Below are positions 1-8,497 of a DNA stretch of 64,000 nucleotides, one piece after another. The position numbers and the translations under genes are program-made. The stretch lies in assembly GCA_029027265.1 (NCBI GenBank), contig CP093061.1, positions 248,001 to 312,000 of the forward strand. The letters are read 5' to 3'. Each line of letters begins with the position of its first letter. Positions within the stretch are counted from its first letter, which is position 1. Under the pieces are notes generated by a model, which did no database searches, was not told the origin of the DNA, and saw only the letters and a list, made by a program, of their open reading frames with translations. Origin of the DNA: Sulfurospirillum_A sp029027265 (GTDB lineage Bacteria > Campylobacterota > Campylobacteria > Campylobacterales > Sulfurospirillaceae).

Positions 1-474
1 GTCTTTTAAGAGGTCATTATATGAGTATATATTATCAAAGATAGTATGTATTTTTTCAGCTTCAATAACAAAAATAGCTTTTAGTTTGAGATTATTTATC
101 ATCTCTTTATGTTCGTGGTATATCTTTTCATTTTCAAGTATCAAAAAAATTGAGTCAGAATTTTGCATGATGTATTTTAATTCATCAGTTGGAGTATCAC
201 TACCTCTAGGGATGCTAATAGCTCCTAACGATATCAAAGCCATATCTGTAACAAACCATTCATATCTGTTATCACTAACAAACATGACTTTATGACCTTT
301 CTTTACACCTTTTGATTTGAATGCACGTGAGAGTATAAGAACATCATCAAAAAGTTTTTCATAAGTAATTTTCAAAGTTTCATTTTTGATTTTATGTATA
401 AACGCTGTTTTTTGCTTGTTTTTTTCATATGTTTCGATGAACATATGAAATAGTGTATTGTTATTTGTTTTCAT
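1..474 (-). CDS. AMP-forming acyl-CoA ligase (long-chain fatty acid type), N-terminal part only
   Basis: The gene runs off the left edge; 158 codons are visible from an ATG at 474. The translation contains KNETLKITYEKLFDDVLILS, then GVKKGHKVMFVSDNRYEWF and SLGAISIPRGSDTP. This is the order seen at the start of AMP-binding (ANL superfamily) long-chain-fatty-acid-CoA ligases: an adenylation N-lobe that activates a carboxylic acid with ATP before thioester formation with CoA. The catalytic P-loop and C-terminal lid lie outside the window, so substrate class is an inference from the N-lobe. It lies downstream of nifU on the same strand but is separated from it by a stem-loop, so it is probably its own transcription unit. 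Confidence 0.7.
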   Translation of the reverse strand, partial: MKTNNNTLFHMFIETYEKNKQKTAFIHKIKNETLKITYEKLFDDVLILSRAFKSKGVKKGHKVMFVSDNRYEWFVTDMALISLGAISIPRGSDTPTDELKYIMQNSDSIFLILENEKIYHEHKEMINNLKLKAIFVIEAEKIHTIFDNIYSYNDLLKD

Positions 475-499
475 AGATACATTATACACTAAAAGAGGG

Positions 500-531
500 T
501 TACATGTAGAGAAACTTGTCTCTACATGTAA
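500..531 (-). terminator. Perfect 13-bp stem-loop made of two TACATGTA copies
   Basis: Arms at 500-512 and 519-531 are exact reverse complements with a 6-nt loop. Each arm contains the palindrome TACATGTA. It sits 10 bp past the nifU stop and before the next minus-strand gene, where a terminator is expected. The T-rich tract on the minus-strand side is not immediately adjacent, so intrinsic termination is likely but not certain. Paired uptake sequences in Haemophilus and Neisseria form terminators of the same design. Confidence 0.55.
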
Positions 532-540
532 AGAAGTTGT

Positions 541-1533
541 TTAGATGGGTAAAACTCTTATCTTTTGTGAGCATTCTTCTTTCAAAACTGATTCAATTGC
601 AAAAAGAGTACCAGTTGAGCTACTTGCACAGCCATTACAAGCACCTAAATATCTGATATAAATATCTGTATTGCCATCATCTGTATCTTTAATGTCAAGT
701 ATCTCCAAGTTACCACCATCCATAATAAGCATTGGACGGATATCTTTGTCTATTGCCGCTTCAACAGCTTTAAGTTTTTGAACCATAGTGAAATCATCAA
801 AAGAGAGTTCACTTTGTGTTCCTGCTATTTTAGCATCAGCAAGAGCTGACATTTTTGCCATTTCCATCTCTGTTCTTGTGTCCTTTAAAATGTCTACTAA
901 GTAGTACTCTTTTTCTTCATGCCCACCAGGTTTGATACATGATTTACAAAATGCACCAGCTTTAGTGTAGTTTGTTATCTCTTCGACTGTATGAAGGTCA
1001 TTGATTTTGATAACTTCTTTAATTGTTCCAAGAGTCACTCTAGCACATTCACATACAATGACATCAGTTTCAAAACTTTCAGCATCTACACCTTTATATG
1101 AAGCTGCTGCTGCTTTGATAACATCATAAGCCATAACCGAACAGTGCATTTTTTGAGGTGGTACTGCTGGAGTATCTGGATTATCTCTCATTGCAAATTC
1201 AACATCAATATTTGTAATTTTTACTGCTTCATCTACAGTTTTACCTTTACAAAGTTCTGCCATAGTATCTGAACTAGCTATTGCAGTTCCACAGCCAAAG
1301 CTTTTAAACTTTGCATCTTTGATTATGTTTGATTTTTCATCAACTGCCCAGTAAAGTCTAACGGCATCTCCGCAACTCTCAGCTCCAAAGTCTGCAACTA
1401 CTAGTTTTAGACCCTTTTCTTTTGCTTCTTCATCTGTAATTTCACCCATATGTTGTGGGTTATTCATTAAATCTTGTACTTTTTGGCTGTACTCTTCCCA
1501 AATTGAGCCGCCTATTAAATCATTTTTTGCCAT
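541..1533 (-). CDS. nifU: NifU-type Fe-S cluster assembly scaffold, three-domain
   Basis: The 330-aa protein has the full NifU architecture. An IscU-like N-domain carries cysteines near residues 54, 81 and 131. A central BFD-like [2Fe-2S] domain has Cys 161, 163, 196 and 199. A C-terminal Nfu domain has the C-x-x-C pair at 299/302 (GACNGCASS). It receives sulphur from the cysteine desulfurase encoded just upstream (nifS, same strand, 97 bp away) and builds [2Fe-2S]/[4Fe-4S] clusters for cytosolic apoproteins. In Campylobacterota this Nif-type pair is the housekeeping system rather than a nitrogenase-specific one, and no nif structural genes are seen here. A ribosome-binding AGGAAA precedes the ATG. 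Confidence 0.95.
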   Translation of the reverse strand: MAKNDLIGGSIWEEYSQKVQDLMNNPQHMGEITDEEAKEKGLKLVVADFGAESCGDAVRLYWAVDEKSNIIKDAKFKSFGCGTAIASSDTMAELCKGKTVDEAVKITNIDVEFAMRDNPDTPAVPPQKMHCSVMAYDVIKAAAASYKGVDAESFETDVIVCECARVTLGTIKEVIKINDLHTVEEITNYTKAGAFCKSCIKPGGHEEKEYYLVDILKDTRTEMEMAKMSALADAKIAGTQSELSFDDFTMVQKLKAVEAAIDKDIRPMLIMDGGNLEILDIKDTDDGNTDIYIRYLGACNGCASSSTGTLFAIESVLKEECSQKIRVLPI

Positions 1534-1561
1534 AATATTTTCCTAATTATTTTTTTACATC

Positions 1562-1587
1562 TTTTAAAGGAAGTAATTCCTTTAAAA
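1562..1587 (-). other. 11-bp perfect hairpin between nifS and nifU
   Basis: Arms 1562-1572 and 1577-1587 are exact reverse complements around a 4-nt loop. It lies in the nifS-nifU spacer. It could be a partial terminator or mRNA-processing site that sets the NifS:NifU ratio, or simply an mRNA stabiliser. No T-run follows directly. Confidence 0.4.
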
Positions 1588-1630
1588 TTCACGCACTACT
1601 AAAGTACAACAGTGAACTGTCGTATCTATC

Positions 1631-2821
1631 CTATAATTTACTATCATGCCAATCAGGTGCATATGAATATGTACTTGATATAGCTCTTAATCTTTTAACG
1701 GCATCATTTAAAATGCCTACTGTATAATCTATTTCTTCTTCTGTAGTAAAACGTGAAAGTGAAAGTCTAAGAGCCGTATGAGCCAAATCTGCTTCCGCTC
1801 CAATTGCTTCCATTACTGGGTTACTTTCCAAATTTTCACTGGCACAAGCACTTCCAGTACTCGCGGCAATTCCATTTTTATTTAAGTCCCAAAGCATTGC
1901 TTCACCTTCGATACCTTTTACGCTTACCAAAATCGTATTTGGAGTTCTTTCATCTCTTGCGCCTACTACAAATACATCATCAAGTTTTAAAATCTCATCT
2001 TCAAGTCTGTCACGAAGTTTTTTTACATTGTTGTTTTCAAAATCAAGATTTTTCACTGCAAGTGCTAGTGCTTCGCCCATGCCAACTATGCCAGCAACGT
2101 TAAGCGTTCCACTTCTTCTTCCACCCATATGCTCTCCACCGTGAAGTAAGCTAGTAAGTGGTTGAGAATTTTTGATATACAATCCACCAACACCTTTTGG
2201 TCCATGAAACTTATGGGCTGAAAAACTTAAAAAATCAATATCAAGTTTTTTCAAATCAACAGGAATCTTCCCGACAGCTTGAACTGCGTCAGAGTGAAGA
2301 AGTACACCAGCATCTTTACAAATTTGTGATATCTCTTCTATTGGGAATAACATTCCAGTCTCATTATTTGCCCACATGATTGTGACAAGTGCTGTCTTTT
2401 CAGTTATGAAACTCTTTAGTGTATGAGCTTCTATGATACCTTTTTCATTAACTGGTAAGTAAGTTACTTTTACGCCTAAGGTCTCTAAAAATTTACATGT
2501 AGAGATGATAGCAGGATGTTCTACTTCACTAGTTATAATGTGGTCTTTTTCGCCATTTAATATATGGTCGTGGTATATACCTTTAAGTACCCAGTTATTG
2601 CTCTCTGTTGCGCATGATGTTACGACTATATCGTCTTGGTCATCTGCATTCAATCCACAGTAGAGTTGGTCCATAGCTTTTCTCAGAGCGGGGTGTGTTT
2701 CACTACCAAACTCATGAAGAGAGTTTGGGTTACCATATGATTGAACAAAATATGGCTCCATCTCTTTAAAGACTTTTGGATCTACTATTGTTGTTGCATT
2801 ATTGTCTAAATAGACTCGCAT
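1631..2821 (-). CDS. nifS: Cysteine desulfurase, NifS/IscS class
   Basis: A 396-aa PLP enzyme that removes sulphur from cysteine as a protein persulfide and hands it to NifU. The PLP-binding lysine is in SFSAHKFHGPKG (Lys 204), the conserved histidine after SEVE is near residue 102, and the mobile catalytic cysteine lies in TGSACASEN (Cys 326). Length and motif order fit class I desulfurases. The start ATG follows GGAGAAG at good spacing. It is first of the nifS-nifU pair and is preceded on the same strand by fliI, with an 80-bp AT-rich gap containing a small hairpin (2841-2859). Confidence 0.95.
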   Translation of the reverse strand: MRVYLDNNATTIVDPKVFKEMEPYFVQSYGNPNSLHEFGSETHPALRKAMDQLYCGLNADDQDDIVVTSCATESNNWVLKGIYHDHILNGEKDHIITSEVEHPAIISTCKFLETLGVKVTYLPVNEKGIIEAHTLKSFITEKTALVTIMWANNETGMLFPIEEISQICKDAGVLLHSDAVQAVGKIPVDLKKLDIDFLSFSAHKFHGPKGVGGLYIKNSQPLTSLLHGGEHMGGRRSGTLNVAGIVGMGEALALAVKNLDFENNNVKKLRDRLEDEILKLDDVFVVGARDERTPNTILVSVKGIEGEAMLWDLNKNGIAASTGSACASENLESNPVMEAIGAEADLAHTALRLSLSRFTTEEEIDYTVGILNDAVKRLRAISSTYSYAPDWHDSKL

Positions 2822-2901
2822 TTTCTTCTCCGTTTTTAATTAGGATATTTTTTATCCTATTTCTTTTTTGAATAATATTCTTTTTTTTATTAAAAAAAGC
2901 T

Positions 2902-4209
2902 TTATTTTAAAATTGCTTCTAGTTTTTCAATACTTTCGGTGAAGTTAAATGTATCTTCAGGCGATTGACCTAGGTACTCTTCCATTATTTCTTTTTTGGA
3001 AATTGCTTCGTCAAGTTCTTTGTCATTGCCTTTTTGATAAGCACCAATTCTTATTAGAACTTCATTTTCTTTGAGTATTGAGTTTAATCTTTTAAATTTT
3101 ATTGCTAATTTTTGATGTTTTTCATCTATGACATCATTCATAACTCTTGAAGCACTATTTTGTATGCTTATTGGTGGATAAATCCCAAAATCAGTCATTT
3201 CGCGGCTTAAAACTATGTGACCATCAAGTATACTTCTTGATTGGTCTGCAATCGGGTCACTAAGGTCATCTCCTTCAACAAGAATTGTAAAAAATGCTGT
3301 GATTGAGCCTTTGCCTTCTTCTTTTCCTGCTCTTTCCATAAGTTGAGGAAGAAGCGTAAGAACAGATGGCGGATAACCTTTTGAAGTTGGAGGCTCTCCA
3401 AGAGCAAGACCAATTTCACGTTGAGCCATAGCAAAACGAGTAACAGAGTCCATCATAAAAAGAACATCTTTTCCTTGGTCTTTAAAGTACTCAGCTATGC
3501 TCATAGCACTAAATGCTCCATATTTTCTCATTAAAGGAGAGTCATCACTTGTAGCAATTATTAAAACAGTATTACTCAAATCGCCACCAAGATTTTTGTG
3601 TATAAATTCAGGAACTTCACGACCACGCTCACCAATGAGTGCAATAACTTTTATAGGAGCTTCGCTTCCTCTTACAATCATGCCCATAAGAGTAGATTTT
3701 CCTACACCACTTCCAGCAAAAATTCCTACTTTTTGACCTTTTCCACAAGTTAAGAGTCCATCTATGGTTTTTACTCCAACCCCAAAAGGTTCGTCTATTA
3801 GTCCTCTTTTCATAGGATCAAGAGGTGCTTTCATAATAGGTGAATAGGTATTTGTTTTTATAGGGGGTTTTCCATCTTTTGGTCTCCCAAAAGAGTCAAG
3901 TACGCGACCTAAAAGTTCATCTCCAACAGGGATATTCATACCTTGTCCACTAATAAATACTTTATCACCACTTTTAAAGCCTTCTATAAAACCAAAAGGC
4001 GATATAAAAAATGAGTACTGGTCTATTGCAGTTACCATACCAAGTTCATTTTTAGAAGCATTTTCAAGTGAAATAAGTTTTACAATGTCACCAATACTTG
4101 GGCGAAGACCTTCTGCCTCTATGGTTGTTGAACTAATTTTTTTTATAGTTCCAAATTTGGGGGAGAGGTTTCCTTGTCTGAGCCTCTCTTTGAAACTATT
4201 TAATGCCAT
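2902..4209 (-). CDS. fliI: Flagellar export ATPase FliI
   Basis: A 435-aa F1-ATPase-like hexameric ATPase that energises or unfolds export substrates of the flagellar type III secretion apparatus at the inner-membrane base. Visible features are the Walker A motif GSGVGKST (166-173), the type-III ATPase signature ERGREVPEFI (about 194-203) and the Walker B region VLFMMDSVTRFA (Asp 254) followed by LGEPPTSKGYPPS. The ATG overlaps the folE stop by one base (TAATG), so the two are translationally coupled. FliI here stands alone without other flagellar genes, as is common in Campylobacterota, where flagellar genes are scattered. Confidence 0.95.
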   Translation of the reverse strand: MALNSFKERLRQGNLSPKFGTIKKISSTTIEAEGLRPSIGDIVKLISLENASKNELGMVTAIDQYSFFISPFGFIEGFKSGDKVFISGQGMNIPVGDELLGRVLDSFGRPKDGKPPIKTNTYSPIMKAPLDPMKRGLIDEPFGVGVKTIDGLLTCGKGQKVGIFAGSGVGKSTLMGMIVRGSEAPIKVIALIGERGREVPEFIHKNLGGDLSNTVLIIATSDDSPLMRKYGAFSAMSIAEYFKDQGKDVLFMMDSVTRFAMAQREIGLALGEPPTSKGYPPSVLTLLPQLMERAGKEEGKGSITAFFTILVEGDDLSDPIADQSRSILDGHIVLSREMTDFGIYPPISIQNSASRVMNDVIDEKHQKLAIKFKRLNSILKENEVLIRIGAYQKGNDKELDEAISKKEIMEEYLGQSPEDTFNFTESIEKLEAILK

Positions 4210-4787
4210 TAGTATCGAGCCTCTGTTGGTGAATTTATGATATCAAAGAATTCTTTTCTTGTGTCTGATTTTAAAAATGCCCCACGAAGTGCAGAAGTTG
4301 TTGTAGCTGAGTGTGTTTTGCCAACACCTCTCATCTCCATACACATGTGTCTTGCTTGAATCACAACAGCCACACCTTTTGGAGATATAACTTCATTTAT
4401 AGCATCCGCAATTTGTTCTGTTAATTGCTCTTGAATTTGTAATCTTTTAGTAAATATATCTACCATGCGAGGTATTTTTGAAAGACCAACTACTTTTCCA
4501 TCAGGAATGTAAGCTACATGAGCACGACCTATGATTGGAAGTAGATGATGTTCACACATTGAGTAAAATTCAATGTCTTTTATAAGCACCATTTGATTGT
4601 TATCGCTCTCAAAAAGTGCATCATTTAGCACAGCAACAGGGTCTTGATGATAACCTTGCGTCATCTCCATAAATGATTTAAATACTCTATAAGGAGTTTT
4701 TATTAAACCTTCACGTTCAGTATCTTCCCCGATGATTTCTAGCATTGTTTGAATTGCGTTTTCAAACTCTTCTTGTCGTTTTAGCAT
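4209..4787 (-). CDS. folE: GTP cyclohydrolase I
   Basis: A 192-aa enzyme that converts GTP to 7,8-dihydroneopterin triphosphate, the first step of folate (and queuosine precursor) synthesis. The zinc ligands are visible as Cys 78 and His 81 in SMCEHHLLP and Cys 149 in ARHMCMEMRG. GLSKIPRMVDIF and QLTEQIADAI match the family's conserved helices. It is the first gene of a minus-strand folE-fliI unit with a 1-nt overlap. The upstream 210 bp are shared with the divergent tig promoter. Confidence 0.95.
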   Translation of the reverse strand: MLKRQEEFENAIQTMLEIIGEDTEREGLIKTPYRVFKSFMEMTQGYHQDPVAVLNDALFESDNNQMVLIKDIEFYSMCEHHLLPIIGRAHVAYIPDGKVVGLSKIPRMVDIFTKRLQIQEQLTEQIADAINEVISPKGVAVVIQARHMCMEMRGVGKTHSATTTSALRGAFLKSDTRKEFFDIINSPTEARY

Positions 4788-4870
4788 TTTCTTTACCTGT
4801 TTTTTTAAGACAGATTATATCTTTTATTTGCTTTTTTAATGCTTTTAATTAATCTGTAGCTATTCATATT

Positions 4871-4882
4871 GGGGTCAGCCCC
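4871..4882. repeat. GGGGTCAGCCCC mini-hairpin
   Basis: A 4-bp GC stem with a tetraloop in the AT-rich folE-tig spacer. The same 12-mer occurs in reverse complement at 54636-54647, next to miaA. It may be a decayed REP-like element, but two copies are too few to establish that. Confidence 0.35.
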
Positions 4883-4962
4883 TAACTATGAACTATTATT
4901 TCATCATAATTTGCGAAATAATCATTTTATATATTACAATAATTGGAGTTAAAGCAATTTTT

Positions 4963-4971
4963 TGCTATATT
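4963..4971 (+). promoter_or_regulatory. Extended -10 promoter for tig-clpP
   Basis: TGCTATATT is a TG-n plus -10 hexamer about 30 bp before the tig ATG. There is no good -35 but there is strong upstream AT periodicity, which is the usual sigma70 promoter form in Campylobacterota. Confidence 0.5.
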
Positions 4972-5001
4972 AAGAAAAATTTTAATTGAAAAAGGTAATG
5001 T

Positions 5002-6297
5002 ATGCAAATCAAAGTAGAGCGTATAGATAGCGCAAATGCAAAAGCAGAAGCAAAAGTTTCCAAAGCATTTTTAGACGAAAAACAGAAAAATATGGCAGCA
5101 AAAATTGCAAAAACTATGAAAGTGGACGGTTTTAGAAAAGGAAAAGTTCCTGCACATGTTGTTATGGACAGACATGGTGAGCAGATTCAACAAGATGTTG
5201 AACAAGAAGCATTAAAAGTATTTTTAGATGACGCTTTAAAAGAGTTAGGTGTTGAAAATAGTGTTGTAGTTGGTGAGCCTAGTATTACTAAGATGGATAA
5301 AACTGATAATGGACTTGATGTAGAGATTAAAATTTCTTTTCGTCCAGAGATAGATTTAGGTGATTATAAAGCACTTATTCCTGAATACAAGACTCCTCGT
5401 ATTTTGAAAAAAGAGATTGATGAGAGAGTTTTTACAATGTTAAAACTCTCTGCTCCATTAAAAGAATTGACAAAAAAGAGAGCTGTTAAAGATGGTGATT
5501 TTGTAAAGCTTGATTTTGAAGGTTTTATTGATGATGTTGCATTTGAAGGTGGGAAGGCTGAGAACTATTCACTAGAAATTGGTAGTGGTTCTTTTATTCC
5601 TGGTTTTGAAGATAGTGTAATAGGCATGAAGATAGACGAAGAAAAAGATATTGAAATTACTTTTCCAAAAGAGTATAACTCTAAAGATTTGGCTGGAAAA
5701 GCTTCTGTTTTTAAAGTAAAAATTCATGGAATTCAAGTTAAAGATGTTCCAAAAGAGCCTAGCGAGGAAACTCTAAAGCAACTTCTTCCTGGCGTTGAAG
5801 CTCCAACATTAGAAAAACTAGAAGCACAAGTAAAAGAACAAATTAAAAGTGAAAAACTTTCAAAAGTATTTGGCGAAGAGGTAAAACCTGCATTCATTGA
5901 AGTTGCTATAGAGAAAATTGAGTTTGCACTTCCTGAGAACATTGTAGAGCAAGAAATAGACATGCAAGTTCGTAATATCTTTCAAAAACTAAGCGAAGAT
6001 GAGATTAAAGAGTACTCTGAAAATCCAGAAAAAATCACTGAAAAAAGAGAAGAGTACAGAGCTGAAGCTACTAAGTCAGTTAAATTAACATTTATTGTTG
6101 ATGAGTTAGCTAAAGCAGAAAAAATTACAGTTGAAGACCAAGATGTTATGCAGATGATCTATTTTGAAGCAATGCAGCAAGGTCAAGACCCTAAAGCATA
6201 TTACGAGCAGTATGAGAAGCAGGGTGTTATACCAGCAATTAAAATGTCAATCATAGAAGAGAGACTTTTTACTCAACTTTTTAGCAAAGATAAGTAA
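5002..6297 (+). CDS. tig: Trigger factor, ribosome-bound chaperone/prolyl isomerase
   Basis: A 431-aa protein with the three-domain plan. The ribosome-docking N-domain has the signature GFRKGKVP (43-50). A central FKBP-type domain follows (KDGDFVKLDFEGF ... SFIPGFEDSVIGM, about 160-240), then a long helical C-domain that cradles nascent chains. It acts at the ribosomal exit tunnel next to L23. It is cotranscribed with clpP through a TAATG one-base overlap, the conserved tig-clpP arrangement that links folding with proteolysis. RBS AAGG is present. Confidence 0.96.
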   Translation: MQIKVERIDSANAKAEAKVSKAFLDEKQKNMAAKIAKTMKVDGFRKGKVPAHVVMDRHGEQIQQDVEQEALKVFLDDALKELGVENSVVVGEPSITKMDKTDNGLDVEIKISFRPEIDLGDYKALIPEYKTPRILKKEIDERVFTMLKLSAPLKELTKKRAVKDGDFVKLDFEGFIDDVAFEGGKAENYSLEIGSGSFIPGFEDSVIGMKIDEEKDIEITFPKEYNSKDLAGKASVFKVKIHGIQVKDVPKEPSEETLKQLLPGVEAPTLEKLEAQVKEQIKSEKLSKVFGEEVKPAFIEVAIEKIEFALPENIVEQEIDMQVRNIFQKLSEDEIKEYSENPEKITEKREEYRAEATKSVKLTFIVDELAKAEKITVEDQDVMQMIYFEAMQQGQDPKAYYEQYEKQGVIPAIKMSIIEERLFTQLFSKDK

Positions 6298-6884
6298 TGA
6301 GTTATGTTCCAATAGTAGTTGAAAAGACTGGTCGTGGCGAGAGAAGTTATGACATATACTCTCGTCTTTTAAAAGACAGAATAATTATGCTAAGTGGAGA
6401 AATAAACGATGCAGTTGCGTCATCAATAGTGGCGCAACTTCTGTTTTTAGAAGCAGATGATCCTGAAAAAGATATATATTTGTATATTAACTCTCCAGGT
6501 GGAGTAATTACAAGTGGTTTTAGTATTTTTGATACTATGAACTATATTCGACCAGATGTTAGTACTATTTGTATTGGTCAAGCAGCTTCTATGGGTGCAT
6601 TTTTACTTAGTTGTGGAACGCAAGGAAAGAGATACTCTTTGCCAAACTCTCGTATCATGATTCACCAACCTTTAGGTGGTGCACAAGGTCAAGCAACAGA
6701 TATAGAGATTCAAGCAAAAGAGATTTTACGAATGAAAAAATCTTTAAATGAAATTTTATCTAAAAATACAAAACAGACTGTTAAAAAAATAGAAAAAGAT
6801 ACTGAACGTGATTATTTTATGAGCTCACAAGAGGCTGTGGAGTATGGCTTAGTTGATAAAGTATTAGAAAAAAGTTTTAAATAA
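6297..6884 (+). CDS. clpP: ATP-dependent Clp protease proteolytic subunit
   Basis: A 195-aa serine peptidase that forms the tetradecameric ClpP chamber served by ClpA/ClpX. The catalytic triad is visible: Ser 98 in GQAASMGAFLL, His 123 in MIHQPLGGAQGQ and Asp 172 in TERDYFMS. Length is normal. Its ATG overlaps the tig stop. The ClpX partner is not in the window. Confidence 0.97.
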   Translation: MSYVPIVVEKTGRGERSYDIYSRLLKDRIIMLSGEINDAVASSIVAQLLFLEADDPEKDIYLYINSPGGVITSGFSIFDTMNYIRPDVSTICIGQAASMGAFLLSCGTQGKRYSLPNSRIMIHQPLGGAQGQATDIEIQAKEILRMKKSLNEILSKNTKQTVKKIEKDTERDYFMSSQEAVEYGLVDKVLEKSFK

Positions 6885-6906
6885 ACAATTTTAGGGAGAA
6901 TATTTT

Positions 6907-7991
6907 ATGGTTAGATTAGATAAAACTAAGATTCAAAGTGGGCTAGGACGACGTTCTAAAGAAGGTGCTATAGCACTGAACTCAATCAATCACAAAACTC
7001 TAATAGTGAATTAGAAAAATTCTCCCTATATGTTCTTAAAGTACTTATGGATGAAAATATTCCTCCAACGCCTAATAATTTTCAGATATATTTTGAGAAA
7101 CTTTTAGAGAATAAACCTCTCTCTTTTAAGAAACGTATTAGTGATTTACTTGAAGCAGAAAATCTGAACGATGATGAGCACCGTGCAAAGATGGAGATGG
7201 AAGTCAAAGAGGGCTTTGGTCAAATAAAAAGTATCATGAAAGTGGTATCTACAGTTTACAAAAACATTAATGTTATGAAAGAAATAATTAAAAAAAGAAT
7301 AGCTGAACTAGAGGTAAGTTCTGGACAACTCTCAGTAACAAGTATAACTTCAGCATTGAATGAAGATTTGAAAAAACTCTCAACTCTTATGAACAAACAG
7401 ATGGAAGCTTTAAAAATTCATTATGAAAAAACAGGAACAATTTTAAAAGATATAGAGAGCAAAGCAGTATTTGATTCACGTTTTGGTGTATATAACAGAA
7501 GGTACTTTTTAAAGTCTATAGAGAGTGAATGTAACTCGATAAAACAATTTAATTATAAAAGTACTCTTCTACTTGCAAAGATAAAAGATAGTACTTTAAG
7601 TAAAATAGTTAATTCAAAAGATAAAATGGTTTTAACAAGGAATATAGCAAAATTATTCCTAAAAACATCTCGTAGAAGTGATGTTGTTGCTCATTATGGT
7701 GATGGAGTATTTGGTATGCTTATGAAACATACAGATGTTAATAATGCAAAACGAGCCTGTGAACGTATAAGTGACCTTATTTATGCAACAAGCTTTTTTA
7801 TTGGTGATATGGAAATAGATACAGATATAGAGTTAGCTATAGTTCCAATTTCTCCTGGACACACAACAGAACTTCTTGTATCGGTAGCACTAGACTCTTT
7901 GCCAAAAACTGGAAAGAGATTAGAGCCATATATTGTTTGTGAGCTAGAAGCAGCAAACGAAGAAGAACCGAAGGAAGAGAATGGTTCGTGA
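6907..7991 (+). pseudogene. Degenerate GGDEF (diguanylate-cyclase-like) protein, frameshifted near its 5' end
   Basis: An ATG at 6907 with a strong AGGGAG site opens a frame (MVRLDKTKIQSGLGRRSKEG) that stops at 7012. The frame continuing to 7991 is open from 6960, and its codons before the internal ATG 7047 read as protein (SELEKFSLYVLKVL). One base shift around 6960-6985 would join them into about 360 aa. Residues 40-140 of the downstream frame form a helical/coiled region, followed by a GGDEF fold (FGVYNRRYF about 146-154). The signature loop reads YGDGVF (217-222) instead of GG(D/E)EF, so cyclase activity is unlikely; a c-di-GMP sensor or scaffold role is more plausible. Translation from 7047 alone is possible. 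The 3' end overlaps def by 11 nt. Confidence 0.65.
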
Positions 7992-8496
7992 GGTTTTAAT
8001 ATACCCTGATAGGCGTTTAAAATTAGTTTCACGTAATGTTGAGAGTTTTGATTCGAAACTTCACTCTTTGTTAGAGGATATGAAAGAAACTATGTATGCA
8101 AGTGATGGTATAGGTTTGGCGGCTATTCAGATAGGTATAGCTCAAAATGTATTGATTATTAATCTTGCAGATGAAGATGGAGAACAGACACCGCAGAGTT
8201 TAGAAGAAGTTATAAATCCTGTAATTTTAGAGGCTCATGGAAGTGTAACTTATCAAGAGGGATGCTTGAGCGTTCCTAGTGTATATGAAGATGTTGAGAG
8301 AAAAGAGAGTATTAGAGTAAGGTATTTTAATAGGGCTGGAAAAAAGATTGAAAAAGGTTTAGAAGGTCTTATGGCTATTGCTTTTCAGCATGAATTAGAC
8401 CATCTTAAAGGACATCTTTTTATAGAAAAACTTTCATATTTAAAACGAAAAAAATTTGAAAAAGAGTGGAAAAAGAAGCTAAAAGAGGAAAAATAG
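7981..8496 (+). CDS. def: Peptide deformylase
   Basis: A 171-aa metalloenzyme that removes the N-formyl group from nascent proteins. The three family motifs are present: GIGLAA (43-48), EGCLS (metal ligand Cys 95) and HELDH (His 137, catalytic Glu 138, His 141). The C-terminal lysine-rich helix is typical. It starts 11 nt inside the preceding GGDEF gene with a GGAAGAGA site. The clpP-def neighbourhood is shared by many Campylobacterota. Confidence 0.96.
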   Translation: MVREVLIYPDRRLKLVSRNVESFDSKLHSLLEDMKETMYASDGIGLAAIQIGIAQNVLIINLADEDGEQTPQSLEEVINPVILEAHGSVTYQEGCLSVPSVYEDVERKESIRVRYFNRAGKKIEKGLEGLMAIAFQHELDHLKGHLFIEKLSYLKRKKFEKEWKKKLKEEK

Positions 8497-8497
8497 T

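Noticed and set aside
541..2821. Nitrogen-fixation cluster suggested by nifU/nifS
   Set aside because: No nifHDK or other nif genes; in this phylum the Nif-type pair is the general Fe-S assembly system.
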